Assembly (NCBI RefSeq): GCF_000737335.2
Contig: NZ_JMCC02000061.1
Span: 1 to 64,000, forward strand
Source: Enhygromyxa salina
GTDB lineage: Bacteria > Myxococcota_A > Polyangia > Nannocystales > Nannocystaceae
Length of the DNA: 64,000 nucleotides
Direction: 5' to 3'
Shown here: positions 24,713 through 36,774 of the stretch, piece by piece
Numbering within the stretch: the first letter of the stretch is position 1
Layout: the number at the start of each line of letters is the position of its first letter
Made by a program: the position numbers and the translations under genes
The notes under the pieces: generated by a model
Told to the model about the DNA's origin: nothing
Seen by the model: only the letters and a program-made list of their open reading frames with translations
The model's database searches: none

Positions 24713-25728
24713 TCGCTACTTTCATCCCTCCCGAGAAACTCGGCACTCCCCAGATGTCGGAAACCCCCTGGGAGCTGCTCCCGACCGCCTCGAACCATGC
24801 GGCCTCGCTCGATGGCCTGTATGTGTTCTTGACGATCGTCTGTGGCATCTCCTTTGTGCTCGTCATCGGCGCAATGTTGTACTTCATGGTGAAGTACAAG
24901 AAGCGCAGCGATAACGACCGGACCTCGCCGCTGACCCACAGCGGCAAGCTCGAGTTCGCGTGGAGCGCGATCCCGGCGGTGTTCCTGATGCTGTTCTTCG
25001 TCTGGGGCGAGCTCGACTTCGTCAAGCTCAGCGCGCCCCCGGCCGACGCGATCGACATCCGGGTGACCGGCCAGAAGTGGTACTGGACCATCGAGTACCC
25101 CGGGCGGCCCGTGGCCGCGACGGTCGCCGCGCTCGACGGCGAGGTCGCGCCGCTGCTCGTCGTCCCGCTGAACCAGCCGGTCCGCCTGCTGATGACCAGC
25201 AAGGACGTGATCCACTCGTTCTACATCCCCGCGTTCCGCGTCAAGAAGGACGTGGTCCCGGGTCGCTACGCCTCCGTGTGGTTCACAGCCATCGAAGAGG
25301 GCACGTTCCCGGTGTTCTGCACCGAGTACTGCGGCGACGAGCACTCCTCGATGCTGGCGATCGTCAAGGTCGTCCCAGCCGATCAGTACGAAGAGGCCGT
25401 CCGGGCCGCGACCACCCTCGAGCAAGGTGAGGGCGAGACCGTCGAGCAGTTCGGCGAGAAGGTCTACAAGTCGTTCGCCTGCAACTCGTGCCACAACACC
25501 GACAGCACCGCCAAGGTCGGTCCTGGCTTCGGCGGCGTGTTTGGCAAGTCCGAGTCCTTCACCGACGGCAGCAGCGGCGTCGTCGACGAGAACTACATCC
25601 GCGAGTCGATTTACAGCCCCAACGCGAAGGTCGTCTCGGGTTTCACCCCGCAGATGCCGTCGTTCGCGGGGCAGATCAACGACGACCAGATGAACGCACT
25701 GATTGCGTACATCAAGTCGCTCAAGTGA
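24709..25728 (+). CDS. coxB: CoxB, cytochrome c oxidase subunit II with fused cytochrome c domain (caa3 type)
   Basis: A 339-aa subunit with two TM helices (about residues 38-60 and 83-101), a cupredoxin domain and a C-terminal cytochrome c domain. The CuA ligands are in CTEYCGDEHSSM: C204, C208, H212 and M215, with the upstream His in VIHSFYIPAF. The heme site is CNSCH (258-262), with axial Met probably M316 in QMPSFAG. The fusion defines a caa3-type oxidase that accepts electrons directly from the cytochrome part or complex III. The start GTG 24709 overlaps the sco stop. Confidence 0.96.
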   Translation: MIATFIPPEKLGTPQMSETPWELLPTASNHAASLDGLYVFLTIVCGISFVLVIGAMLYFMVKYKKRSDNDRTSPLTHSGKLEFAWSAIPAVFLMLFFVWGELDFVKLSAPPADAIDIRVTGQKWYWTIEYPGRPVAATVAALDGEVAPLLVVPLNQPVRLLMTSKDVIHSFYIPAFRVKKDVVPGRYASVWFTAIEEGTFPVFCTEYCGDEHSSMLAIVKVVPADQYEEAVRAATTLEQGEGETVEQFGEKVYKSFACNSCHNTDSTAKVGPGFGGVFGKSESFTDGSSGVVDENYIRESIYSPNAKVVSGFTPQMPSFAGQINDDQMNALIAYIKSLK

Positions 25729-25743
25729 GTCGGGAGCAAGAGC

Positions 25744-27411
<1,668 letters not shown>

Positions 27412-27438
27412 CATGCGATTGCGACTGGAGCGATTTCC

Positions 27439-28107
27439 ATGAGCACCAAGGCATCAGAACACGAGGAGCGTCCGTGGTTCCTCGCTCACCACTTCGACAC
27501 CGTCGGCCAGCAGATGAGCTCGGCCAAGCTGGGCATGTGGCTGTTCGCCTGCACTGAGGTGCTGATGTTCAGCGGCCTGTTCTTGGCCTACTTCATCCTT
27601 CGGCAGCTGTACCCCGAGATGGTGCTGACCGCGTCCGAAGAGCTCAACAAGACCGCCGGTGGTTTCAACACCATCGTGCTGTTGACCTCCTCGTTCACGA
27701 TGGCGCTTGGGGTCCGAGCGGCTCAGACCAACAACAACAAGGCGCTCGAGCGCAACTTGTTGATCACGATCGGCTGCGCGATCGCGTTCATGGTCGTGAA
27801 GTACTTCGAGTACACGGCCAAGATCGAGCACGGGCTGCTGCCCGGCGCGTGGTACAGCGCGCTCGAGCACGGCTACATGCTGCCCAAGTACTCGCGCGTG
27901 TTCTACGGCGTGTACTTCACGATGACCGGGCTGCACGGCGTCCACGTGCTCGTTGGGATCGGCGTGCTGTCGTGGATCTACATCCGCGCGCGGCGGCGCG
28001 AGTTCAGCTCGGAGAACTACGTCGCGGTCGAGAACGTCGGTATCTACTGGCACATCGTCGACCTCGTGTGGATCTTCCTCTTTCCGCTCCTGTACTTGGT
28101 GAAGTGA
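27439..28107 (+). CDS. coxC: CoxC, cytochrome c oxidase subunit III
   Basis: A 222-aa subunit with five TM helices, lacking the first two helices of seven-helix CoxIII forms. Typical motifs are FDTVGQQMSSAKLGMWLF, EVLMFSGLFLAYFILR, TGLHGVHVLVGI and YWHIVDLVWIFLFPLLYL. GGAG upstream of the ATG supports the start. It stabilises the catalytic core and is part of the coxBACD gene block. Confidence 0.95.
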   Translation: MSTKASEHEERPWFLAHHFDTVGQQMSSAKLGMWLFACTEVLMFSGLFLAYFILRQLYPEMVLTASEELNKTAGGFNTIVLLTSSFTMALGVRAAQTNNNKALERNLLITIGCAIAFMVVKYFEYTAKIEHGLLPGAWYSALEHGYMLPKYSRVFYGVYFTMTGLHGVHVLVGIGVLSWIYIRARRREFSSENYVAVENVGIYWHIVDLVWIFLFPLLYLVK

Positions 28108-28116
28108 GGCACAGCC

Positions 28117-28599
28117 ATGGCGCACTCTGACTCCACTGAAAACACCACCGTTTATCTGAACGGTAAACTGGTCGAGAACCCGCACGAGGACCACCACCAC
28201 GTCAGCCCGGTGTGGGAGTTCTCGCTCGTGTTCGGCGCGCTGCTGTTCCTGACGATCATGACCTACGTGGTCTCGTTCGCCGGGCTTGGGCCGGCGAGCT
28301 TGCCGGTCGCGATGTTCATCGCGTTCCTCAAGGGCTCGCTGGTCGTCGGCTTCTTCATGCACCTCAAGTATGAAGATCGCTTCTACTCGTTCTTGTTCTG
28401 CGTCACGCTGTTGTTTGTCTCGATCTTCTTCACCTTCGTGTTGTTCGACATGAAGACGACCGCCGAGCTCAACGAAGAGGCCGGCATCGAGTACAAGCGG
28501 CACGTCGAAGACAGCGCCGAAGCGGCCGAGGCCGCCGCCGCGCGCGAGGCCGCCAAGGCGGCTGGGGCTGCGCCCGAGCCCGCTCCCGCAGCGCACTAA
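28117..28599 (+). CDS. coxD: CoxD, prokaryotic cytochrome c oxidase subunit IV
   Basis: A 160-aa protein with three TM helices (about residues 33-53, 61-83 and 92-112) and the family motif AFLKGSLVVGFFMHLKYEDR. The C-terminal 45 residues are an Ala/Glu/Pro-rich soluble tail. Position directly after coxC fixes the identity. The operon appears to end here: a GCCCCCT repeat with a T-run follows the stop codon. Confidence 0.92.
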   Translation: MAHSDSTENTTVYLNGKLVENPHEDHHHVSPVWEFSLVFGALLFLTIMTYVVSFAGLGPASLPVAMFIAFLKGSLVVGFFMHLKYEDRFYSFLFCVTLLFVSIFFTFVLFDMKTTAELNEEAGIEYKRHVEDSAEAAEAAAAREAAKAAGAAPEPAPAAH

Positions 28600-28723
28600 T
28601 ATGACCCCCACATAGAGCTGGGACTTCGCCGACTGCAGCCGCTTCGCGGCTGGTCGCTTCGCTCCTCGGGGTCGTTTGTTCGCCTTCGTATGTGTGGCCC
28701 CCTGAAAGGGGGCTCATTTTTTT
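28600..28723 (+). repeat. Stop-adjacent dispersed repeat, copy B
   Basis: The element begins at the base after the coxD stop with TATGACCCCCACA, continues through CTTCGCCGACTGCAGCCGCTT and TCGCTTCGCTCCTCGGGG, and ends in GTATGTGTGGCCCCCT plus the hairpin. Its middle segment resembles copy E at 54177 more than copies A, C and D, giving two subtypes. Confidence 0.85.
28697..28723 (+). terminator. Rho-independent terminator inside repeat copy B
   Basis: GCCCCCT (28697-28703) pairs with AGGGGGC (28707-28713) around a 3-base loop and is followed by seven T residues (28717-28723). It is the natural end of the respiratory operon. Confidence 0.85.
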
Positions 28724-28940
28724 AGCCACTCGGCGACTGGGCTCGTGCTAGCGAAGTTGGCGCCGGAGGGCGTTGGCGCCGCAACCTCTCGCATCCGCGC
28801 GCGTGCGGGTGGGTGCACGGGACCCCGCGCTGTGGCAAGCTGTCGACGCGAATGGGGCGTTTTTTTCACGTGTGCGCCCGTTCTCTGGTGAGTTCTCGGG
28901 CCGCTTCAACCGAGGCTGGGCGTCGAGCCCGGGGGCGGCC

Positions 28941-30056
28941 ATGAGGCTGGTCCAGGTCCGTCGGGTGGTCGGCGCTGGCCCGGAGCTGTCCGCCCAAGCC
29001 AGTGCGTCGCCGGTGTTGGTCGATCGGCTCGAGCGCCGGGTTCGGTACCTGCGGGTCTCGCTGACGGATCGCTGCAGCATGCGCTGCACCTACTGCATGC
29101 CGCCCGAGGGGATCGAGCACGTGGAGCGCAGCGAGGTGCTCAGCCTCGAAGAGGTCGCGCGCATGGTCGCGGCCTTCGCCGCGTGGGGGGTCGAGCGGGT
29201 GCGGCTGACCGGCGGCGAGCCAACCTTGCGCCGCGGCCTGACCTGGCTGGTCGAGCGCTTGGCCGCGCTGCGCACAGACACGGGGGCGCCGCTGCGGGTC
29301 GTGATGACCAGCAACGGCGAGCTGATTGCACGGCTCGCCGGGCCCCTGAAGGCGGCCGGGCTCCACACCCTGACGATCAGCTTGGACAGCCTCGACCGCG
29401 AGCGCTTCGCCAGCATCACCCGCCGCGATCGGCTCGAGCAGGTCATCGCGGGCTTCAAGGCCGCCCACGCGGTCGGCCTGCCGCTCAAGCTCAACACCGT
29501 GGCCGTGCGCGGGTTCAACGACGACGAGCTCGGCGCGCTGTGCCGGTTTGCCTGGGCTCACGACGCGACCCCGCGCTTCATCGAGCTGATGCCCATGGCC
29601 GCGGGTCGGTTGTTCGTGCCCGGCGAGCTGATGCCAGCGGCGGCGATCCGCGAGCGCATCGGCGCCGAGCTCGGCGCCGTCGTCGAGCCCGAGTCCATGG
29701 ATCCCACCCAGGGCGCGTTTGGCCCAGCCCAGTACTTCGTGCTGCGCGGTGGCGCCCACGACGGACGCCGGTTTGGCACCATCGCCGCGATGACAGAGAA
29801 TTTTTGCGGGAGCTGCAACCGGCTGCGCGTGTCCGCCACGGGCCAGCTGCACGCCTGCCTCGCGCGCGACGACGCTGGGGATCTACGCAGCGCCTTGCGC
29901 CATCCCAGCCAGGAGTCTGGCCAAGGGTCTGGCCAGGGGTCTGGGGCGCTCGAGCGGGTCGTTCGCGCTGCGTTGGGTCACAAGCGTGACAGCCACGGTT
30001 TCGAGCAAACTGGCAGCGGCGGCCCACAAAAGGCGATGATCAGCATCGGCGGCTAA
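28941..30056 (+). CDS. moaA: MoaA, GTP 3',8-cyclase (molybdenum cofactor biosynthesis)
   Basis: A 371-aa radical SAM enzyme for the first step of molybdopterin synthesis. The N-terminal cluster motif is CSMRCTYC (C45, C49, C52), followed by the GGEP motif in LTGGEPTLR. The C-terminal cluster lies in ENFCGSCNRLRVSATGQLHAC, which binds GTP. The protein ends in MISIGG, and the C-terminal GG is a known requirement in MoaA. A Gly/Ser/Gln repeat (SGQGSGQGSG) is inserted near residue 325. The ATG at 28941 gives a normal N-terminus; open reading continues upstream to 28773 without homology. It precedes ccmE by 12 bases and is therefore probably co-transcribed with the Ccm genes. Confidence 0.93.
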   Translation: MRLVQVRRVVGAGPELSAQASASPVLVDRLERRVRYLRVSLTDRCSMRCTYCMPPEGIEHVERSEVLSLEEVARMVAAFAAWGVERVRLTGGEPTLRRGLTWLVERLAALRTDTGAPLRVVMTSNGELIARLAGPLKAAGLHTLTISLDSLDRERFASITRRDRLEQVIAGFKAAHAVGLPLKLNTVAVRGFNDDELGALCRFAWAHDATPRFIELMPMAAGRLFVPGELMPAAAIRERIGAELGAVVEPESMDPTQGAFGPAQYFVLRGGAHDGRRFGTIAAMTENFCGSCNRLRVSATGQLHACLARDDAGDLRSALRHPSQESGQGSGQGSGALERVVRAALGHKRDSHGFEQTGSGGPQKAMISIGG

Positions 30057-30068
30057 TCGGAGAACCAC

Positions 30069-30485
30069 ATGGCACTGAACACAGGCACTCAGATTGGCAT
30101 CGGCTTGGCCGTCATCGGCGCGGTCGCGTTCTTGGTCTTCTCGTCCCCCGACGAGGGCGTGCTCGAGTACGTGTACGCTGACAAGGTCGTCAGCTCGCCG
30201 GGCGACTTCGTCGATCGCGAGTTCAAGGTCCACGGCAACGTCGTCGAGGGCTCCCTCTCGCAAGACGCCAACGACGACACCTACCACTTCGTGATCGAGT
30301 TCAAGGGCAAGCGGCTCAAGGTCGTCTACGACAACTTGTTGCCCGACACCTTCGTCGAGGGCGGCGAGGTCGTGCTGACCGGCACCTTGGATGATGAGGC
30401 CATGGTCATCCGCTCGACCGAGATGACCGCGAAGTGCCCGTCCAAGTACGAAGAAGAAGAAATCGCGCCCACCAAGCGCACCTGA
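30069..30485 (+). CDS. ccmE: CcmE, periplasmic heme chaperone with Cys in place of the heme-binding His
   Basis: A 138-aa protein with one N-terminal TM helix and an OB-fold (for example FKVHGNVVEGSLSQD and YHFVIEFKGKRLKVVYDNLLPDTF is the family core). In most bacteria CcmE binds heme covalently through the His of an HxxxY motif. Here the motif is CPSKY, with C123 and Y127. Cys-type CcmE is known from Desulfovibrio and archaea and goes with Ccm systems that lack CcmG and CcmH, which are also absent from this cluster. GGAG lies before the ATG. Confidence 0.93.
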   Translation: MALNTGTQIGIGLAVIGAVAFLVFSSPDEGVLEYVYADKVVSSPGDFVDREFKVHGNVVEGSLSQDANDDTYHFVIEFKGKRLKVVYDNLLPDTFVEGGEVVLTGTLDDEAMVIRSTEMTAKCPSKYEEEEIAPTKRT

Positions 30486-30506
30486 CAGACCGACTGTGAG
30501 CACTCA

Positions 30507-32547
<2,041 letters not shown>

Positions 32548-32555
<8 letters not shown>

Positions 32556-33126
32556 GGCTCGCGCCGAGTCGGCGGCGGGCAAGCCGGCCACGGACCCGGC
32601 CGCCAAGCCCGACGGGGGCAGGTCGTTTTGGCTGTTCGTCGCGCTGTCGTTCGCGGTCGCGCTCGCGGTCCTGTTGGGGCTCGCGCTTGGGGCGGGGGCC
32701 GAGCTCAACGCGCCCACGCTGGCGCTGGCGGTGGCCGGCGTCGTGATGATCTGGGCGCTGCGGGCCATGTGGGGGATCGTCGTTGCGCTCGCGCGGCCCG
32801 GCGTGCAGACGCTGATCGTCGAGGCCGATCTGGGCGCGGATCACTCGTCGTTCGGCGAGCTGCGCGAGGAGAAGCGCCGGGTGTTGCGGGCGATCAAAGA
32901 GCTCGAGTTCGACCACGCGATGGGCAAGCTCTCGGACGAGGACTTTCGTCAAGTCGGGGATCGCTACCGGCTGCGCGCGATCGAGGTCATGCGCCTGCTC
33001 GACGACGACGATCAGCTGCACCCGCAGCTGGCCGAGCACCTCGCCGCGCTGGGCCTCAAGCTGGCCGCCGCGGGGGTAACACCCAACGTCGAAGCCGGCT
33101 CGAACGCCAAGGTGGTGCCCTCATGA
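32548..33126 (+). CDS. CcmI-like membrane protein
   Basis: A 192-aa protein with two TM helices (about residues 26-47 and 55-75) and a cytoplasmic or periplasmic helical tail. The segment EEKRRVLRAIKELEFDHAMGKLSDEDF is a recurrent CcmI/CycH N-terminal-type motif, but the TPR part of full-length CcmI is missing. Its likely job is guiding apocytochrome to CcmF; this is from family resemblance and context. It begins 8 bases inside ccmF and ends in an ATGA overlap with the following large gene. Confidence 0.78.
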
Positions 33127-35204
33127 GTCGCGCCGGTGTTCGTCCCGTGCTGTTCAGGGCCGCGCTGGCGTGCGCCGCGACGATTGCGTTCGTCCCGGCG
33201 CCAACCCAGGCCGCGCCGCCGCCGGGTATGCCCGATCCCGCCCAGATGTCCGGGATCCCGCGGCCGGATCCAAACCTGATGCCGGGCACCGTCACGGTTC
33301 GCTGCCTCGACGGTGGGTTCGCCAACCCGGCGATCGGCGTCGAGGTTCAGCTCGAGATCACGACCGCCGCGGGTCAGCAGGTCCGCACGGCGACCAGCGC
33401 GGATCAGGGCCGGGCGATGTTCACCGGGCTCGACGAATTCCTGGGCAACCAGGTGGTGGCCACCGCGACCGTGGCTGGCCAACCGCTGCGCTCGCAAGCG
33501 TTCACCTTGGGTCCGCAGGCGGGCGTCGCGTTGTTGCTGGTCGCGACTGGCGGCAACGCCGGGACGGCGGGGGCCGATCCTGGCGCCGCGCCGGGCCAGC
33601 CGCCGCACACACCACCGGCCGCTGATCCGCACGGCGGCCAGGGGGCGCAGCCCGTGCCCGGCATGCCGTTCCCGCTCGCGGGCCGACCCCGCGGCACGCT
33701 GATCGTGGGCGCCTTGGATCTCGGCACCGCCGATCCAGCGGTAGGCGGGATCGCGGGGCCGATCGCCGACATCGAGGTCACCCTCACCGCGACGATCCCC
33801 GGCTCCGACCAGCCGCTCGTCGAGCAGGCGACCACCGACGCGGACGGCCGGGCGATGTTCGAGGGGCTCGACCAACGCCTGCCCGAGGGCGCGACGATCA
33901 TCGTAGAGGCCGTCTTGAAGCCCGGCGAGGCGCCCCGGCGATCGCAGAGCTTCACCCTGGGCGAGAGCGCCTACGCGTTGATCCTGACCCGCGGCGAGCA
34001 GGCCCAGCAGGCCGCCCCGCATCAACCCCCGCCCCAGCAGGGCCGCACGCAGGTCCCGCCACCCCGGGTCGATCGCGGGCTGAAGCCGGGCCAGGCCCGG
34101 GTGTTGGTGTTCGACGCCCACGATCAGCCCGTCGCGGATCTGCCGGTGATCATCAACAGCAGCCAGTCAACTGGCGGCGCTGGCAATCGCGTGGGTCGGA
34201 CCGACGCCCAGGGCATGGCGATCATCGACGGTGTCCCCGTCGAAGACGACATGCTCGCGCAGGTCCGGGTCGTCTACGAGGGCGCGCCCTACTCCAGCAC
34301 CCTGTTCGAGATGCCAGCCGACGCCGGCGCGGTCGTGATGATGCGGGTGTTCCGGCCCACGGGTGACCGCACCCGGGTTCGCAGCGCCCTGCAGATCGAC
34401 GTGACCCCGCGCGAGAACGACATCGCCGCGGTCAGCTTCAACTACGCCGTGTTCGTCGACGGCGACGAGGCGTTTTGGTCGCCTGGCGGCATGACGTTGT
34501 TCGGCCCGCCCGGCACTCGCAGCATGCACATCATGGAGGAGTCCAAGGCGTGGTTGCTGCACGACGGCGAGACCCCTTGGGCCCAGCTCGACCGTCCGCT
34601 CGAGCCCGGCGTCGAGCTGCGCCTGAGCTTCGCGGTTGGGCTCCAGCACGACGGCAAGCTTGCGATCGAGTGGAGCACCCCGTTTCCCCTGGTCGAAGAC
34701 GCCTCGCTCGTCAGCGTGCCCGAGGCCCTCGCGGTCACCCATGGGGTCGGCGGCGCGCCCGAGGTCGATCCCCACGCGGGCCGCGACGGCGGGCCGATCA
34801 AGCTGTACGAGCTGGGCTATCAGCCGTTTGCGATCGGCGTGTGCGATCTGCTGGCCCGCTCTGGCCATGGCTGCCCGTTCAGCAGCTGGGGCGGCACCGA
34901 CGTCTCGATCGAGGTCGAGGGCCTGCCAACCCGCAACCGCGCGTGGCCCTACACCGCGTGGGGTCTGCTTGGCGTGACCGGCTTGGGGATCGCCATCACC
35001 ATGCTCTTGCGCCGCCGCGTCGGCGTCCGCGAGGCCCTGCTGGCCCGGCGCGACGCGCTGATCGCCGAGCTCGTGAGCCTCGATGAGCGGGGTGGCGACA
35101 CCCCCGAGCTTCGCAAGCAACGCGCCCAGATGTTGCGGACGCTGGATCGGGTGTACCGGCAGCTCGAGGCGCTGGGCCCCCACGGAACCAATAAGGTCGC
35201 GTAG
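33123..35204 (+). CDS. Large exported protein inside the Ccm cluster, unknown function
   Basis: Not recognised. The 693-aa protein has a signal peptide (cleavage after TQA), then three segments that look like Ig/transthyretin-type beta-sandwiches. Two share the pattern FxGLDxxL after DxGRAMF; the third contains DARGMAI-type DAQGMAIIDGVP. Pro/Gln/His-rich linkers separate them. A further beta-rich domain (about 390-560) is followed by one TM helix (about residues 618-637), a basic stop-transfer RRRVG and a helical tail with possible coiled coil (LLARRDALIAELVSLDE). The start is set by ATGA overlap with the CcmI-like gene. Topology resembles a sensor or scaffold with a large periplasmic part. 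Context suggests a cytochrome c maturation accessory. Confidence 0.82.
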   Translation: MSRAGVRPVLFRAALACAATIAFVPAPTQAAPPPGMPDPAQMSGIPRPDPNLMPGTVTVRCLDGGFANPAIGVEVQLEITTAAGQQVRTATSADQGRAMFTGLDEFLGNQVVATATVAGQPLRSQAFTLGPQAGVALLLVATGGNAGTAGADPGAAPGQPPHTPPAADPHGGQGAQPVPGMPFPLAGRPRGTLIVGALDLGTADPAVGGIAGPIADIEVTLTATIPGSDQPLVEQATTDADGRAMFEGLDQRLPEGATIIVEAVLKPGEAPRRSQSFTLGESAYALILTRGEQAQQAAPHQPPPQQGRTQVPPPRVDRGLKPGQARVLVFDAHDQPVADLPVIINSSQSTGGAGNRVGRTDAQGMAIIDGVPVEDDMLAQVRVVYEGAPYSSTLFEMPADAGAVVMMRVFRPTGDRTRVRSALQIDVTPRENDIAAVSFNYAVFVDGDEAFWSPGGMTLFGPPGTRSMHIMEESKAWLLHDGETPWAQLDRPLEPGVELRLSFAVGLQHDGKLAIEWSTPFPLVEDASLVSVPEALAVTHGVGGAPEVDPHAGRDGGPIKLYELGYQPFAIGVCDLLARSGHGCPFSSWGGTDVSIEVEGLPTRNRAWPYTAWGLLGVTGLGIAITMLLRRRVGVREALLARRDALIAELVSLDERGGDTPELRKQRAQMLRTLDRVYRQLEALGPHGTNKVA

Positions 35205-35214
35205 GGGAGGCCGC

Positions 35215-35961
35215 GTGCTGGATCGCGTGGGCGCCCCAACCAACACCGCGTCGATCTTGCCCGTCGAGCTGCGCGGGGTGACCTGCCGGTTCGGCCGCAA
35301 GGCGGTGCTGCGTGGCGTCGAGCTCGAGCTTCGCGCCGGCGAGATCGTCGGTCTGCTCGGGCAAAACGGCGCCGGCAAGACCACGCTGTTCACGATCCTC
35401 GCTGGCCTGCGTCAGGGCGACGCGGGCGTGCGTCGGTTCGCGGGCGCCGAGCACCGCGAGGTCGGGCTCGAGGTCCGCGCCCGCCTGGCCTGGCTCGCCC
35501 ATGATCCGCAGCTGTATCCGCTGCTCAGCGCCCGCGAGAACGTCGAGCTGTTCGTGGATCTGGCCGGCAGCACCCGCCCAAGCAACGCGCCCACCCCGAC
35601 CGCCGTGCTCGAGCGCCTGGGCCTGGCCGACGTCATCGATCGGCCCGTCGGCACCTTCTCGCGCGGCATGGCTCAGCGGGTCGCGCTCGCCCGGGCGCTG
35701 GCGCTGGTCCCGGAGCTGCTGATCCTCGACGAGCCCTTCACCGCCCTCGATCGCGCGGGCAGGGAGCTGCTCGCCGATCTGCTCCGCGCCGAGGCCGATC
35801 GCGGCGCCGCCGTGTTGTTGTCGAGCCACGATCTAGACGTCATCGCCCAGCTCGTCGATCGAGCCTTGGTGCTCGAAGCCGGCGTGATCCAGACCGAGGT
35901 CCAGCGCGAGCCGCAAGCGACCAGCGAAGCGTTTCGGCAGCGCCTGAGCGCCAGCCTGTGA
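35215..35961 (+). CDS. ccmA: CcmA, ATP-binding subunit of the heme-handling ABC transporter
   Basis: A 248-aa cytoplasmic ATPase. Walker A is GQNGAGKTT (from residue 49), the signature is TFSRGMAQRVALARAL and Walker B is LLILDEPF, followed by the H-loop SSHDLD. CcmAB with CcmCD releases heme-loaded CcmE. GGGGAGG at 35204-35210 supports the GTG at 35215, though the spacing is short. Gene order with ccmB and ccmC downstream makes the assignment firm. Confidence 0.94.
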   Translation: MLDRVGAPTNTASILPVELRGVTCRFGRKAVLRGVELELRAGEIVGLLGQNGAGKTTLFTILAGLRQGDAGVRRFAGAEHREVGLEVRARLAWLAHDPQLYPLLSARENVELFVDLAGSTRPSNAPTPTAVLERLGLADVIDRPVGTFSRGMAQRVALARALALVPELLILDEPFTALDRAGRELLADLLRAEADRGAAVLLSSHDLDVIAQLVDRALVLEAGVIQTEVQREPQATSEAFRQRLSASL

Positions 35962-35997
35962 ACACGCAGTCCCACCGGGGTATAAGCCAGCCTGCGC

Positions 35998-36762
35998 ATG
36001 CGCCTGCTGCGACAGACCTGGCTCCTGACCCGCAACGACCTCCGGCAAGAGGCGCGGCGGCTCGAGCTGGTGTTGACCGCCGGCTTCTTCACGCTGGTCG
36101 TGGTCGTGATGTTCGCGCTCGCGTTCTTTGCCCTCGACGGCGTCGTGCAGCGCAAGGCGATCCCGGGCATGGTGTGGCTGTGCATCGCGTTCGTCGGCGC
36201 GCTCACGCTCACCCGGGTGTTCGATCGCGAGCGCGAGTCCAACACCCTCGCGGCGTTGTTGGCCGCGCCGGTCGACCGGCTCGCGATCTACCTGTCCAAG
36301 CTGGCGGTCACGCTGGTCGTGCTGCTCACGTGCTCGGCCTTGCTCGTGCCTGGGCTTGGCCTGCTGTTCCCGGCCTCGCAGGTGTTCGCCGCCGATCCGC
36401 TCGCGCTGATCGTGCTGATGGTGCTGGGGTGCCTGGGCTACGCCGCCGTCGGCACGCTGTTCGCGGCTGGGCTCGCAACCGGCAACGGCAAGAACGTGCT
36501 GTTGTCGGTGATCCTCTATCCCTTGACCACGCCGGTGCTGTTGTTCGCGCTGGTCGCCACGCAGCGGCTGCTGGAAGGGCACCCCGAGCTGTGGGCGACC
36601 CTCTCGCAGATCGCCGCGCTCGACGTCGTGCTGATCGGCGTGGGCGCATGGTTGTTCGAGACCGTGCTGATCGGCGCCGCGCACTCGAGCCAGCCGGCCC
36701 GATCGCCCGACGCGTCGTCTCGCGCCGCAGCGGCTCGTGCACGATCCACCCCAACGAACTGA
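35998..36762 (+). CDS. ccmB: CcmB, membrane subunit of the heme-handling ABC transporter
   Basis: A 254-aa protein with six predicted TM helices. The N-terminal NDLRQEARRLELV and the loop FDRERESNTLAALLAAPVDRLAIYLSKL contain motifs common in CcmB. It lies 36 bases after ccmA and 12 before ccmC. The C-terminus has an extra Ser/Arg/Ala-rich tail of about 25 residues. Confidence 0.93.
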   Translation: MRLLRQTWLLTRNDLRQEARRLELVLTAGFFTLVVVVMFALAFFALDGVVQRKAIPGMVWLCIAFVGALTLTRVFDRERESNTLAALLAAPVDRLAIYLSKLAVTLVVLLTCSALLVPGLGLLFPASQVFAADPLALIVLMVLGCLGYAAVGTLFAAGLATGNGKNVLLSVILYPLTTPVLLFALVATQRLLEGHPELWATLSQIAALDVVLIGVGAWLFETVLIGAAHSSQPARSPDASSRAAAARARSTPTN

Positions 36763-36774
36763 GGAGCTAAGCGC

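Noticed and set aside
28724..28940. Molybdenum cofactor riboswitch upstream of moaA
   Set aside because: The sequence is a GC-rich stretch with GGCGCC palindromes but no arrangement resembling the known Moco RNA motif could be drawn.
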